Below the pieces are notes generated by a model. That model was not told the origin of the DNA, searched no databases, and worked only from the letters and a program-made list of their open reading frames with translations. DNA of 64,000 bases from Breznakiella homolactica (GTDB lineage: Bacteria > Spirochaetota > Spirochaetia > Treponematales > Breznakiellaceae): contig NZ_CP067089.2 of the NCBI RefSeq assembly GCF_016616095.2, positions 3,286,001-3,350,000 of the forward strand, read 5' to 3'. Numbering within the stretch: the stretch's first letter is position 1; each line of letters begins with the position of its first letter. This document shows, piece by piece, positions 24,735 to 33,007 of the stretch. Made by a program: the position numbers and the translations under genes.

Positions 24735-25637
24735 GTGGCAACCGGAAAAACTACCGCAAAAAAGAAAACCTCAGGCTCCCCGCAGCGCGGCGGAAGCCGG
24801 AAACCTGCCGCTTCAGGGAAAAAAAACCTGGGCTGCCTCTTCTGGATCGCCTTTGTCATTGTGGTAGCGGGTCTTTTTGTCGTTAACTGGGAGCTTATCC
24901 AGAAAACGGTCAGGGATTCCCATGTGTTTGACCGTTTTTCCGGCGAGCCGGCCCAGACGCCGCCCCGGGAAGAGGATATTCCGGAGCTTCAGCCCGTGCC
25001 GGAGCCTGTCCGGGAAAATCCCACCGCGGGAAATAATCCCCCGGAAACGCCGGCTCCCGGTCCCGCAGAAACCAACCAGCCGGCTCAGCCTTCGGGAACC
25101 GGCGGGCAGCCGGCGGTCCGGCCCCCGGAAGGAACTAATCCCCCGGCGGCGGGAACCAATCAGCCGGCTCAGCCTTCCGTGAAACCCCAGGATCCGCCTG
25201 CCGCGCCGCCGGCGGAGCAGCTCCGCAGCCGTACTATGTACTTTATGCGGGTTGACGGTGACGGGACCATTGTCAGGACCAAGTCTGAACGAAAACTGCC
25301 CGCTTCGGATTCTCCCATGGTTGACACTCTGCAGGCCCTTCTCGCGGGTCCCTCCGCGGAGGAGCAGCGCCGGGGACTGGTTTCCCTGATACCCCAGGGG
25401 ACCCGCATCCTTTCGGCCACGATCCGGGGCAGCACCGCGTATATAAGTTTCAGTGAGGAATTTCAGTTCAACACCTTCGGGGCGGAGGGATATACGGCGC
25501 AGCTCAGGCAGATCGTCTGGACCGTCACGGAATTCCCGAACATCAATGATGTGCAGATCCTGCTGGAAGGCCGGAGGCTCGATTATCTGGGTGAGGGAAT
25601 CTGGATCGGAAGTCCCCTCAGCCGGGATATGCTTTAG
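24735..25637 (+). CDS. GerMN-domain protein with proline-rich linker
   Basis: This 300-residue protein starts at GTG 24735 and has a basic N-terminus rich in Lys, Ser and Gly. One membrane segment (about residues 32-52, CLFWIAFVIVVAGLFVV) is followed by a long Pro/Glu/Gln-rich linker with repeated NQPAQPS units (about residues 65-165). The C-terminal GerMN domain (about 180-300) has DTLQALLAGPSAEEQRRGL, STAYISFSEEFQ and YTAQLRQIVWTVTEFPNI. GerMN domains occur in spore germination and envelope proteins; here it should lie in the periplasm on a flexible stalk. The upstream frame extends into the repeat and is not credible. No Shine-Dalgarno site is visible. Confidence 0.8.
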   Translation: MATGKTTAKKKTSGSPQRGGSRKPAASGKKNLGCLFWIAFVIVVAGLFVVNWELIQKTVRDSHVFDRFSGEPAQTPPREEDIPELQPVPEPVRENPTAGNNPPETPAPGPAETNQPAQPSGTGGQPAVRPPEGTNPPAAGTNQPAQPSVKPQDPPAAPPAEQLRSRTMYFMRVDGDGTIVRTKSERKLPASDSPMVDTLQALLAGPSAEEQRRGLVSLIPQGTRILSATIRGSTAYISFSEEFQFNTFGAEGYTAQLRQIVWTVTEFPNINDVQILLEGRRLDYLGEGIWIGSPLSRDML

Positions 25638-25662
25638 TTAGCCGGCACAGATCTGCCGGGTT

Positions 25663-26064
25663 TCAGGCCAGCCTGCCGCCGATATAATCGCTGATAAGTT
25701 TTTCCGACACAAAAATATCGGCGGGCGACACCCGGTAGCTGTTCAGCTCCGGAATCTGTATCCATTCCGACGCGTCGTGGACCCGCAGCTCAATCCTATG
25801 GTCAAGCAGTTCCGATCGTATGGCTATAAGATTAATCGCGCCGGCGCCGTACCGGTGTACGTGTTTGCAGTATATTTCCAGCGCTTTGCAGGGTACGTTG
25901 AATTCCTCACGGATTTCCCGTTCAAGGCATTCGAATATGGTTTCCCGCTCTTCCTGTTTGCCTCCGGGGAATTCCCAGAATCCGGCCATCCGCTGGCCGG
26001 GGGCTCTTCGGGCGAGCAGCACGGATCCATCCCTGATAAAAACAGCGGCGGCCACGTTTTTCAT
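25663..26064 (-). CDS. mutT: MutT-type Nudix hydrolase
   Basis: This 133-residue Nudix protein begins MKNVAAAVFIRDGSVLLARRA and has FWEFPGGKQE leading into an intact Nudix box (Gly, five residues, Glu, seven residues, REIREEF) at about residues 33-56. The size and the GKxE-type entry match MutT 8-oxo-dGTP pyrophosphatases, which sanitise the nucleotide pool; related enzymes act on other nucleoside diphosphate compounds. The ATG lies 3 bases after the YmdB stop, so it is the last gene of that transcript. Cytoplasmic, no unusual features. Confidence 0.85.
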   Translation of the reverse strand: MKNVAAAVFIRDGSVLLARRAPGQRMAGFWEFPGGKQEERETIFECLEREIREEFNVPCKALEIYCKHVHRYGAGAINLIAIRSELLDHRIELRVHDASEWIQIPELNSYRVSPADIFVSEKLISDYIGGRLA

Positions 26065-26067
26065 GTA

Positions 26068-26862
26068 CTATGTAAAAATCCTGATACGTTCTATTGAAAC
26101 CGGTTTTCCGGTGGAGCTGTCAATTCTGGCGGCTATTCCGTGGATAGCCGCGGGGCCCTTGGCGCATTCCATACGGAAAGGAACCTGGGTGCGGGCACGG
26201 TCGAGACATACGGCGATATCCATGCCGATGATGCTTTCCTCCGCGCCAGTCATGCCCAGGTCGGTTATGTACGCGGTTCCTTTGGGGAGCAGGCGTTCAT
26301 CCGCGGTCTGCACATGGGTATGGGTGCCCGCGACAAGGCTGACCCTGCCGTCGAGGTACAGTGCCAGGGCTTCCTTTTCCTGGGTTGATTCCGCGTGGAA
26401 ATCCACGAGAATTACGGGGTTATCCTCACCGGCAAAATCCGGGCTTTCCAGGAGTCTGTCCATTGCCGTGAAGGGGCAGTCGATGCTGCCCATAAATTCC
26501 CGGCCCTGAATATTTACTGCAATAAAGGTTTTTCCGTTTTTCCGGGTTTTCGCGTAGCCCTTTCCGGGGTTGCCCGGGGGATAATTTGCCGGCCGTATGA
26601 CCTGCGGATTGGTCTCCAGGGTCGGCCAGAATTCCCTTTTTTCCCATACGTGGTTGCCCGAGGTTACGGTATCCGCGCCGGCATCGAGGATCTTCTGGAA
26701 AACCGTGTCGGTCATTCCGAAACCGTCGGCGGCGTTTTCACCGTTTACCGCGATAAAATCGGCATTGTATGTTTTGATGAGATTGGGAAGATGTTGTGCC
26801 AGGGCTTCCAGTCCGGGATCGCCGACCACATCCCCGATCATCATCACGGTCAGTGTGTTCAT
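26068..26862 (-). CDS. ymdB: YmdB/TIGR00282-family metallophosphoesterase
   Basis: This 264-residue protein matches the TIGR00282 family: MIGDVVGDPGL near the start, AVNGENAADGFGMT, ADTVTSGNHVWEKRE, VDFHAESTQEKEAL and LVAGTHTHVQTADERLLPKGTAYITDLGMTGA. These supply the metal ligands of a calcineurin-like fold. Bacillus YmdB is a cyclic nucleotide phosphodiesterase that affects RNA decay and is encoded next to RNase Y; the same neighbour is present here. The ATG at 26862 was chosen because family members start just before the first strand; an ATG 9 bases upstream is also possible. No strong ribosome site is visible. Confidence 0.9.
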   Translation of the reverse strand: MNTLTVMMIGDVVGDPGLEALAQHLPNLIKTYNADFIAVNGENAADGFGMTDTVFQKILDAGADTVTSGNHVWEKREFWPTLETNPQVIRPANYPPGNPGKGYAKTRKNGKTFIAVNIQGREFMGSIDCPFTAMDRLLESPDFAGEDNPVILVDFHAESTQEKEALALYLDGRVSLVAGTHTHVQTADERLLPKGTAYITDLGMTGAEESIIGMDIAVCLDRARTQVPFRMECAKGPAAIHGIAARIDSSTGKPVSIERIRIFT

Positions 26863-26882
26863 GGTGTACATCCAGGGCACCC

Positions 26883-26900
26883 GCAGTATAACGATACTGC
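26883..26900. promoter_or_regulatory. Short inverted repeat upstream of ymdB
   Basis: GCAGTAT and ATACTGC flank a 4-base spacer 20 bases upstream of the ymdB start. It contains a TATACT-like box on the minus strand. It might be an operator or a small hairpin; there is no independent support. Confidence 0.35.
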
Positions 26901-27099
26901 AATCTCGCAGCATGGATATACCATTACCGCGGGGCCCGTCATATGAAAAAAATCAGCCTGTGGCTGGTTCTGTAAGGTATTGATATAAGGCCGCTCCCGC
27001 GGCCTGCGAATCCCGCTAGGGCGAGATTTCTTTTCATCCAAACCTCTGGTTTGAAGACACCCCATGTTACCGTTTTTTTCCCATGTTGCGGGACCAATC

Positions 27100-27215
27100 T
27101 CTTTGAAATACTGCGGGTGCCCTGCCATTGCCAGGTTCTGGGTATGGCAGGACGCTTCCGGCAATCGGCGGGGTCGGATCCCGGGGAGTGGTGCTATACC
27201 GCGGTTAAATACTTT
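27100..27215. repeat. Degenerate intergenic repeat between rny and ymdB
   Basis: The 493-base gap between rny and ymdB holds no convincing gene. Near 27119-27152 an 8-bp stem (CCTGCCAT / ATGGCAGG) is present. The part around 27190-27215 (GTGGTGCTATACCGCGGTTAA) resembles the GGTGCTACCCCGGTTAA segment of the palindromic element at 24.2 kb. A further CCCC-rich segment, ACACCCCATGTTACCG at about 27057, is shared in form with ACACCCCATGCTGCCG at 50.45 kb. These are probably diverged members of the window's repeat families. Confidence 0.5.
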
Positions 27216-27300
27216 TTGTATCGGCACGATTCCTCCAGTTATTCCTACTATGCCTTACAATTTATTCTGTTTCGTTGTAATTATTTGAAAATACCACACT

Positions 27301-27343
27301 AAAAAAGCTGTCCGAAAAAATATTTCATACTTTTCGGACAGCC
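27301..27343 (-). terminator. Rho-independent terminator of rny
   Basis: On the minus strand, right after the rny stop, GCTGTCCGAAAA pairs with TTTTCGGACAGC around an AT-rich loop and is followed by six T residues. This is a strong terminator, which implies that ymdB has its own promoter despite following rny. Confidence 0.92.
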
Positions 27344-27355
27344 CTGGTGTTTTGT

Positions 27356-28885
27356 TTAGCGGGCGTATTCCACAATCCGGGTTTCCCTGATTATGGTAAC
27401 CTTGATCCGTCCGGGGTACCGGAGGTCGTCTTCTATCTTCTTGGCGATCTGTTTGGCCAGATCCTTGGACTGGTCCTCACTTACCGCTTCGTTGTTAACG
27501 ATAATGCGGAGTTCCCGGCCGGCCTGGATGGCAAAAGCCTTATCCACACCGGAGAAACTCTCGGCGATATTTTCGAGGTTTTCCAGCCGCTTGATGTAGT
27601 TGTCCAGGGTTTCCCGCCGGGCGCCGGGCCGTGCCGCGGAAATGGCGTCCGCGATCTGAACCAGCACCGATTCGATACAGGATGGCTCCACATCGTTGTG
27701 GTGGCTCCCGATGGCGTTGATAACCCGGGCGTCTTCGCCCATCTTGCGGGCCATATCCATGCCGATTTCCGCGTGGTTGAGGTCGGAATCCGATTCAACA
27801 CCTTTGCCGATGTCGTGGAGCAGGGCACCGCGTTTTGCCAGTTCCCGGTTAGCGCCGATTTCGGCGGCCAGGATGCCGGCGATTATGGCGACTTCCTTGG
27901 AATGGTACAGCACGTTCTGGCCGTAGCTCGTCCTGAAGTAGAGCCTACCCAGGGCGCGGATCGCGTCCTGGCTGATGTTGTGGATACCCAGGTCAAAGAG
28001 GACTTTTTCGCCTTCCTCAAAAATTTTCTGGGAAATTTCCTTGGTGACCTTGGTAACCACCTCTTCGATCCGGGCCGGATGTATCCGGCCGTCGGTGATG
28101 AGCCGTTCCATGGCGACTTTGGCGATTTCCCGGCGGACCGGGTCAAAGCACGAGATCACCACCGCTTCCGGAGTATCGTCAATAATGACGTCCACACCGG
28201 TGAGGGTTTCCAGGGTGCGGATATTGCGCCCTTCCCGGCCGATGATGCGGCCTTTCATTTCGTCGTTCGGCAGGGTAACCGTGGATACCGATACTTCACC
28301 GGTTACGTCAGTGGCCACCCGCTGGATGGTCGTAACCAGGATATCCCTGGCCTTTTTCTCCGCCGAGAGATTGGCTTCCTGCTCAATCTTGTTGATCAGG
28401 GCCTGGGCGTCGTGTTTTGCCTCATTTTCCAGGTCCCGGATGATCAGCGCCTTGGCTTCTTCCTGGCTCAGCCCGGAAATCCGCTCCAGCTCCGACCGGT
28501 ACCGTTCTTCCTCCCGGTCCAGTTCGTTTTCCCGTTCGGTGATGGCCTTTTCTTTCTGTCCAAGGGCCTGTTCCGTCTGTTCAATCTGAGCCGTCTTTTT
28601 TTCTATACCTTCTTCTTTCTGCAAGACACGCCGTTCGTATCTCTGCAGTTCAGCCCTGCGTTCCCGAGTCTCCCTCTCCTGCTGGTTTCTTTCGCGGATA
28701 ACTTGTTCTTTTGCTTCAAGAAGAATTTCCTTCTTTTTAGCTTCAGCTTCTTTTATCGCATCCTGTTTTATGCGTTCGGCGCGCTGCTCCGACGCGGAAA
28801 GTTGGAATCTGGCATACAGCCATCTAATCGTCCAGCCTAAGGTTAACCCGGCAAGAGGGAGGATTATCCAAAGCAATATATGCAT
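27356..28885 (-). CDS. rny: Ribonuclease Y
   Basis: This 509-residue protein has the complete RNase Y architecture: an N-terminal membrane helix (residues 1-20), a long charged coiled coil (about 25-190), a KH RNA-binding domain with GRIIGREGRNIRTLE near residue 215, and an HD domain with ALLHDIGKGVESD and SHHNDVEPSC (about residues 325-430). RNase Y is a membrane-anchored endonuclease that initiates mRNA decay. The ATG at 28885 has AAGGGG; the longer frame runs into the promoter. A strong terminator follows. Length and motifs are normal for the family. Confidence 0.97.
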   Translation of the reverse strand: MHILLWIILPLAGLTLGWTIRWLYARFQLSASEQRAERIKQDAIKEAEAKKKEILLEAKEQVIRERNQQERETRERRAELQRYERRVLQKEEGIEKKTAQIEQTEQALGQKEKAITERENELDREEERYRSELERISGLSQEEAKALIIRDLENEAKHDAQALINKIEQEANLSAEKKARDILVTTIQRVATDVTGEVSVSTVTLPNDEMKGRIIGREGRNIRTLETLTGVDVIIDDTPEAVVISCFDPVRREIAKVAMERLITDGRIHPARIEEVVTKVTKEISQKIFEEGEKVLFDLGIHNISQDAIRALGRLYFRTSYGQNVLYHSKEVAIIAGILAAEIGANRELAKRGALLHDIGKGVESDSDLNHAEIGMDMARKMGEDARVINAIGSHHNDVEPSCIESVLVQIADAISAARPGARRETLDNYIKRLENLENIAESFSGVDKAFAIQAGRELRIIVNNEAVSEDQSKDLAKQIAKKIEDDLRYPGRIKVTIIRETRIVEYAR

Positions 28886-28927
28886 CGCTCTACCCCTTAC
28901 CGTGAATAGTTTACTTACCATTGTAAG

Positions 28928-28955
28928 GGTATAACGAAGGCTTATCACTTGTCAA
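28928..28955 (-). promoter_or_regulatory. Promoter of rny
   Basis: On the minus strand TTGACA (28955-28950) and TATACC (28933-28928) are 16 bases apart, so transcription should begin near 28921, about 35 bases before the rny ATG. Confidence 0.65.
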
Positions 28956-29057
28956 GCAAAAAAGCGGCCGGTGGAGCTATAAAATCATGTAGAATATAAA
29001 AATAGAGGATGGCATCCCGGTTCCGGAACTATGCCCGGCACCGGATTTCCGGGTATT

Positions 29058-29975
29058 CTACGGCAGCCTGAAGAGCCGCCGGGCGTTTCCGCTGAGAATA
29101 AGGGTTTTTTCCGTGTCTCCGAGGTTCAGGGAATCCAGGATGCCGAGCTGTTCCCGGAGAATCGCGGTCCTGTAGCCCTGGGAAAGCATCCGGGAATCGG
29201 AGCCGAAAATGATCCGTTCGGGGCCGAAAGCGAAGAGAGCCTTCTTAAAAACCCAATCGAGCCCGAAGCTGTCCGGGGTGTAATCGAGCCACCGGTTGGT
29301 GCCGGAGGTATCGACGTTGATATTGGGGAGGTGATACGCCAGGAAAAGGAGTTCCCGGAGGTATCCCGCGGCAAAATGGGGAATAATAAACTGCAGTTTC
29401 GGGAAATCCCGGCCCGGGGCGTGGATCTGGATGGGATTGGCGTAGGCCAGATCCGCGTCATAGGAAAGGGTAATCCCCAGGTGCGCGGTTACCGGAACTC
29501 CCAGAGACTGGGCCTCTTCGTAGAGGGGATACACCATGGGATCGGAAAGGAGGTATTTTCCCGTGGTGGGATACAGTTTAAGGCCCCGGTAGCCTTCGTC
29601 CTTAACGCGGCGCCGGAATTTTATGGCGCATTCCGGGTCACGGGGGTCCGCCGTGGCAATGGCGAAGAATTTGTCCGGCCGCCGGGCGGTAAATTCCGTC
29701 AGATCGTCGCTGTCTGGGTTGACCGCCAGGAAACATCCCCGGGAAACTCCGGCTTCGGCCATGAGTTTTTCCCAGGCCGCGGCCAGGGCTTCGGTATCAT
29801 CGCCGGGATCTTCCGCAAATGAAGAATTAAACCGGGTTTTAAAACCTTCCTTCCAGACCGCGTGGCCCTCGCGGTAGGATTGATCCGCCCGGGCCAGCCG
29901 TTCCTCTTCCGCCCGGTACACCGCCTGTGAATAGAAATGCATGTGGCCGTCTGTAATCGCAATTTCTGCTGCCAT
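29058..29975 (-). CDS. Amidohydrolase-family (metal-dependent TIM barrel) protein
   Basis: This 305-residue protein is of the amidohydrolase_2 group. ITDGHMHFYSQ gives the first metal-binding HxH, GLKLYP lies in the middle, TAHLGIT and FIIPHFAAG supply later histidines, and IIFGSDSRM gives the catalytic Asp near residue 260. Relatives hydrolyse or decarboxylate small organic acids and lactones. The ATG at 29975 follows AAAGAGG. It starts 16 bases after the GH57-like gene and is probably the last gene of a three-gene operon headed by a small membrane protein. The substrate is unknown. Confidence 0.82.
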   Translation of the reverse strand: MAAEIAITDGHMHFYSQAVYRAEEERLARADQSYREGHAVWKEGFKTRFNSSFAEDPGDDTEALAAAWEKLMAEAGVSRGCFLAVNPDSDDLTEFTARRPDKFFAIATADPRDPECAIKFRRRVKDEGYRGLKLYPTTGKYLLSDPMVYPLYEEAQSLGVPVTAHLGITLSYDADLAYANPIQIHAPGRDFPKLQFIIPHFAAGYLRELLFLAYHLPNINVDTSGTNRWLDYTPDSFGLDWVFKKALFAFGPERIIFGSDSRMLSQGYRTAILREQLGILDSLNLGDTEKTLILSGNARRLFRLP

Positions 29976-29991
29976 GGGGAACCTCTTTTCC

Positions 29992-31161
29992 TTATAATGA
30001 CCCTGTCCCGCGGTTTTGTTCAATACGGGAAAGGATGGTATCCGCCGCCTTGAGATTGTCCGCCACAAACTGTTTCCGGGAAGCCGCGGTTATATGTTTC
30101 CCGGGTTTCCATTCCGGCTGCCAGTCCCCGATCCGGCCGTCGGAATTATGGGAAAGAAGTATATGTTCCCAGGCGCGGTCCAGGAGGAACCGGTTTTCCG
30201 AGTCCAGGGCGGTCCGGTCCAGCGACAGCAGACGCTCCCTGACCGCCAAGGTTTTTTCCCACAGTTCCCGGGACGGGCCATGGGTGAAAGTTTCCAGTTT
30301 TGTGATGCCCGGAAAATCCGGCATCCGCAGTTTTTTTCTCTTTTGCGGGATTTTGAGGTAATCTTCTATGGTGGTTAAGGCGAATCCTTCCCGGGGCGCG
30401 TTTCGGGTGACCAGTTCGAGAAATTCCTCCAGCCGTTCTTTGGTATGGGTCACGCCGGAGCTGAGCTCATCAATATAAATCGTTTCCGCGTCCCGCTCGA
30501 GGATAACAAAGATATCGTCGTACCGGGTTACGAAGGCGAAAAGGGCTTCCGCGGCTTTTGCCGGGGTCAGCTCACCGAGCAGCATCCGTTTGAAGAAGCG
30601 CCTGCCCGCGGTGGGCAGATCCGGGGAAATCGGAACCGCCGTCAGGGATTTTCCGCCGCCCAGGTCTATGTCGTAGGGCGCGTACCGTTCCGCTTCGGGC
30701 AGTTCCGGATGAGCCTGTTCCAGAAAATTGCTCAGCACAATAGTATATTCCAGACCGCAGTCCAGGAGAATGCGGGACAGTTCATTGGTGCGGGCAAATT
30801 CCGGCGGAAAGAAACCCTTCGGGCTGAGTCCGTAATTATTCCGGTCTAAGGTGATGCCCCGCATCACCTGGCGCCGCATTTCCTCCGGGGCCAGTATCTG
30901 GGGAATCGGGTGGGTATAGGTATAGGTTCCCAGGGCCAGGCCTTTTCCGAGACGGGCCCGGATAAAATCCGCCAGGGACCGGTCAATGGTATTGATCAGT
31001 CCCGTGGAGTAGCCCGTTATGTACAGATCCGCGGGAACGCGGTACGTATCCAGTGTCCTGAGCAGCGGCCAGTATCCCTGTTCCACAATGGGCGCTTCGT
31101 CGCCGACTTCAACTTCGCACCGCTGTATGTTGAAGCTGAAGGAAAATCCTATGTATCTCAT
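29992..31161 (-). CDS. GH57-like / polysaccharide deacetylase-like protein
   Basis: This 389-residue cytoplasmic protein resembles glycoside hydrolase family 57 and related deacetylase-like barrels: GFSFSFNIQ at the start, LALGTYTYTHPIPQIL near residue 78, and SPKGFFPPEFARTNELSRIL near residue 113, with the conserved Glu in PPE. An acidic segment, FVILERDAETIY, follows near residue 220. The C-terminal 130 residues, with DSENRFLLDRAWEHILLSHNSDGRIGDWQPE, look like the helical C-terminal part of GH57 enzymes. GH57 members cut or transfer alpha-glucans, but the match is partial and the function uncertain. The ATG overlaps the stop of the small upstream gene as ATGA. Confidence 0.6.
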   Translation of the reverse strand: MRYIGFSFSFNIQRCEVEVGDEAPIVEQGYWPLLRTLDTYRVPADLYITGYSTGLINTIDRSLADFIRARLGKGLALGTYTYTHPIPQILAPEEMRRQVMRGITLDRNNYGLSPKGFFPPEFARTNELSRILLDCGLEYTIVLSNFLEQAHPELPEAERYAPYDIDLGGGKSLTAVPISPDLPTAGRRFFKRMLLGELTPAKAAEALFAFVTRYDDIFVILERDAETIYIDELSSGVTHTKERLEEFLELVTRNAPREGFALTTIEDYLKIPQKRKKLRMPDFPGITKLETFTHGPSRELWEKTLAVRERLLSLDRTALDSENRFLLDRAWEHILLSHNSDGRIGDWQPEWKPGKHITAASRKQFVADNLKAADTILSRIEQNRGTGSL

Positions 31162-31289
31162 TGTATGCGGTCCTGTATGGCGGAATTTTTGTCCCTGAGC
31201 ATCCGGCTGGTTATCAGGGTCACGATGAATATGAGCCCTATCTGGAGTACCCCGTAGGCGCGGTCCTGACCAAAGTTAAACTGGTCCAT
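31158..31289 (-). CDS. 43-residue single-pass membrane protein
   Basis: A short frame starts at ATG 31289, 6 bases after a strong AGGAGG site, and ends in a TGA that overlaps the GH57-like ATG. It encodes a polar start (MDQFNFGQDRAYGV), one hydrophobic segment (LQIGLIFIVTLITS) and a charged tail (RMLRDKNSAIQDRIQ). The ribosome site, the overlap and the membrane-protein pattern support a real gene. It is too short to assign to a family. It may be a membrane partner of the two downstream enzymes or act through translational coupling. Confidence 0.7.
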   Translation of the reverse strand: MDQFNFGQDRAYGVLQIGLIFIVTLITSRMLRDKNSAIQDRIQ

Positions 31290-31306
31290 ATTTCCTCCTG
31301 TATATG

Positions 31307-31364
31307 AGCCCTTTTGAATAAAGGGCTATTTACAAACAAGGCAAACTCCGTGGGGGTTTGCCTT
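31307..31364. promoter_or_regulatory. Two hairpins in the leader of the small membrane protein operon
   Basis: Two stems lie upstream of the ribosome site: AAGGCAAAC / GTTTGCCTT (31338-31346 with 31356-31364, 9 bp) and AGCCCTT / AAGGGCT (31307-31313 with 31321-31327). On the plus strand the first is followed by TTCTT and looks like a terminator, but no plus-strand gene precedes it. On the minus strand they form a structured 5' leader. Confidence 0.5.
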
Positions 31365-31531
31365 TTCTTATGATGGGGAAAATCTATAAAATTTAAAATA
31401 TGTCTAATATTGATATAGTCTGAATCTGAAACAGGCAATTGTCAATTAAATTCTCCGCGGCGCCTCAGTGGCCCTTCCGGTGTAAAAAGGATATACTTCG
31501 GGCACAAAGAAAATGATTCAGGAAACATGAA

Positions 31532-32305
31532 ATGGTCGACGCTGTTTTTTTTGATATTGACGGAACTCTGCTGAGTTTTGAAACCCATAAAATCCCGGAT
31601 TCAACCTTGGACGCGCTCCATAGCCTGCGGGAAAAAGGGATAAAACTCTTTATCGCCACGGGCCGGCATAAGCTGCAGATGGAACTTATCCCGGATCTCT
31701 TCGACTTCGACGGATACGTAACCTTAAACGGCCAGTACTGCTTCAACCGGGAAGGGGTTTTCCGGCGGCACAGCATCAACCGTGAGGATATAGCCGTGGT
31801 GGTGGAACAGACAAAAAAGAACCGCTATGCCTGCCATTTTGTCGAAGAAGACAGAATGTACGTAAACACGATTAATGAAACCGTGGAGGCTATCTGCCGG
31901 GCCGTTGATTCTCCCCTGCCGCCGGTGGGCGACCCTTCGGATGCGCTCAACGCCGACATTTACCAGCTTTCGGTGTTCCTCGAGAAAGGCCGCCAGAACA
32001 TGCTCCTGGACAGTCTCCGCCACGTTGAGGCCACCTGGTGGCACCCGCTTTTTTTCGACGCCATCCCTCTGGGCGGCGGCAAGGAAAAAGGTATCGAAGC
32101 GGTCCTCGGCCATTACGGTATTCCCCGGGAGCGTACCATGGCCTTCGGGGACGGTGAAAACGACGTCACCATGCTGGAATATGTCCAAACCGGTATCGCC
32201 ATGGGCAATGCCGGCGACGCGGCGAAACGGGCGGCGGACTACGTCACCGATGATGTGGACAGCAGCGGTATTTACAACGCGCTGAAGCACTTCGGCATTC
32301 TCTGA
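31532..32305 (+). CDS. Cof-type HAD-superfamily phosphatase
   Basis: This 257-residue protein has all HAD motifs of the Cof subfamily: DAVFFDIDGTLLS at the start (nucleophile Asp), IATGRHKLQ near residue 48 (motif II), Lys in GGKEKGIEAVL near residue 185 (motif III) and FGDGENDVTMLEYV near residue 208 (motif IV). A C2-type cap lies between. Such enzymes dephosphorylate sugar phosphates, pyridoxal phosphate or flavin precursors. The ATG has AGGAAA upstream. It is followed after 18 bases by the tag gene, so the two are probably cotranscribed, without an obvious functional link. Confidence 0.9.
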   Translation: MVDAVFFDIDGTLLSFETHKIPDSTLDALHSLREKGIKLFIATGRHKLQMELIPDLFDFDGYVTLNGQYCFNREGVFRRHSINREDIAVVVEQTKKNRYACHFVEEDRMYVNTINETVEAICRAVDSPLPPVGDPSDALNADIYQLSVFLEKGRQNMLLDSLRHVEATWWHPLFFDAIPLGGGKEKGIEAVLGHYGIPRERTMAFGDGENDVTMLEYVQTGIAMGNAGDAAKRAADYVTDDVDSSGIYNALKHFGIL

Positions 32306-32323
32306 AATATCAGGAGGAATTCC

Positions 32324-32896
32324 ATGGAACTTATACGCTGCCCCTGGTGCGGAACCGATCCGGATTATATTAAGTACCACGACCGGGAGTGGGGCAATCC
32401 CCTTAAAAACAACAAGAAACTTTTCGAACTGCTCATTCTTGAGGGCGCCCAGGCGGGGCTTTCGTGGATAACCATATTGAAGCGCCGGGAAGGTTACCGG
32501 AGGGCTTTCGACGGCATGGACCCCGAAAAAATTGCCCGGTACACCGAGAAGGATGTCGCCCGGCTCATGGAGGATTCCGGAATTATCCGGAACCGCCGGA
32601 AAATTCAATCGGCCATTGAAAACGCCCGGGTCTACCTTACCATGATGGAGGGACCGGGTTCTTTTTCGAAATGGCTCTGGAACTGGGTGGACGGCGTCCC
32701 CATAATTAACCGGTATAAAACCATGGAAGAGATTCCCGCCTCAACGGAACTGTCGGAGCGTATTTCCCGGGAACTGAAAAAGAAGGGGTTTTCCTTTGTG
32801 GGGCCTACTATTATCTACGCGTACATGCAGTCCGCGGGTCTGGTGAATGACCACCTGACGGACTGCCACCGCCACCCGGACTTTTCGGAAGCATGA
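32324..32896 (+). CDS. tag: DNA-3-methyladenine glycosylase I
   Basis: This 190-residue protein is a full-length Tag glycosylase: RCPWCGTDPDYIKYHDREWGNP at the start, FELLILEGAQAGLSWITILKRR near residue 33, FVGPTIIYAYMQSAGLVNDH near residue 158 and CHRHPDF near the end. The zinc site uses the early Cys and His and the late His and Cys. It removes 3-methyladenine from alkylated DNA in base excision repair. The ATG has a strong AGGAGGAA site 6 bases upstream. A hairpin follows the stop. Confidence 0.95.
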   Translation: MELIRCPWCGTDPDYIKYHDREWGNPLKNNKKLFELLILEGAQAGLSWITILKRREGYRRAFDGMDPEKIARYTEKDVARLMEDSGIIRNRRKIQSAIENARVYLTMMEGPGSFSKWLWNWVDGVPIINRYKTMEEIPASTELSERISRELKKKGFSFVGPTIIYAYMQSAGLVNDHLTDCHRHPDFSEA

Positions 32897-32906
32897 ACCG
32901 GCTCAG

Positions 32907-32953
32907 CCGGAAGCACCCGGTGACGCCATTACGCCCGGGTGCTTTCCGATCCG
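32907..32953. repeat. Hairpin after tag, related to the intergenic repeat family
   Basis: AAGCACCCGG (32911-32920) pairs perfectly with CCGGGTGCTT (32935-32944), extended by CCGG on the outside. There is no T-tract. The sequence GCCGGAAGCACCC and GGGTGCTTTCCG also ends the repeat at 51.05 kb, so this may be a reduced repeat copy serving as a 3' hairpin for tag. Confidence 0.6.
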
Positions 32954-33007
32954 GTTAGGGTATGTTTTAGTTCCCGGTGCTGTGTGTTCAGAATAGTCCT
33001 TCTCGTT

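Noticed and set aside
26942..26974. Start-like ATGAAAAAAATC followed by a short hydrophobic reading (10 codons) ending in TAA
   Set aside because: It resembles a signal peptide start but stops after 10 codons, has no ribosome site, and may be chance or a remnant too short to support.
27347..28840. 497-codon open frame on the plus strand opposite rny
   Set aside because: It is an antisense shadow of RNase Y created by codon bias; it has no ribosome site and no recognisable domain, while rny is certain.
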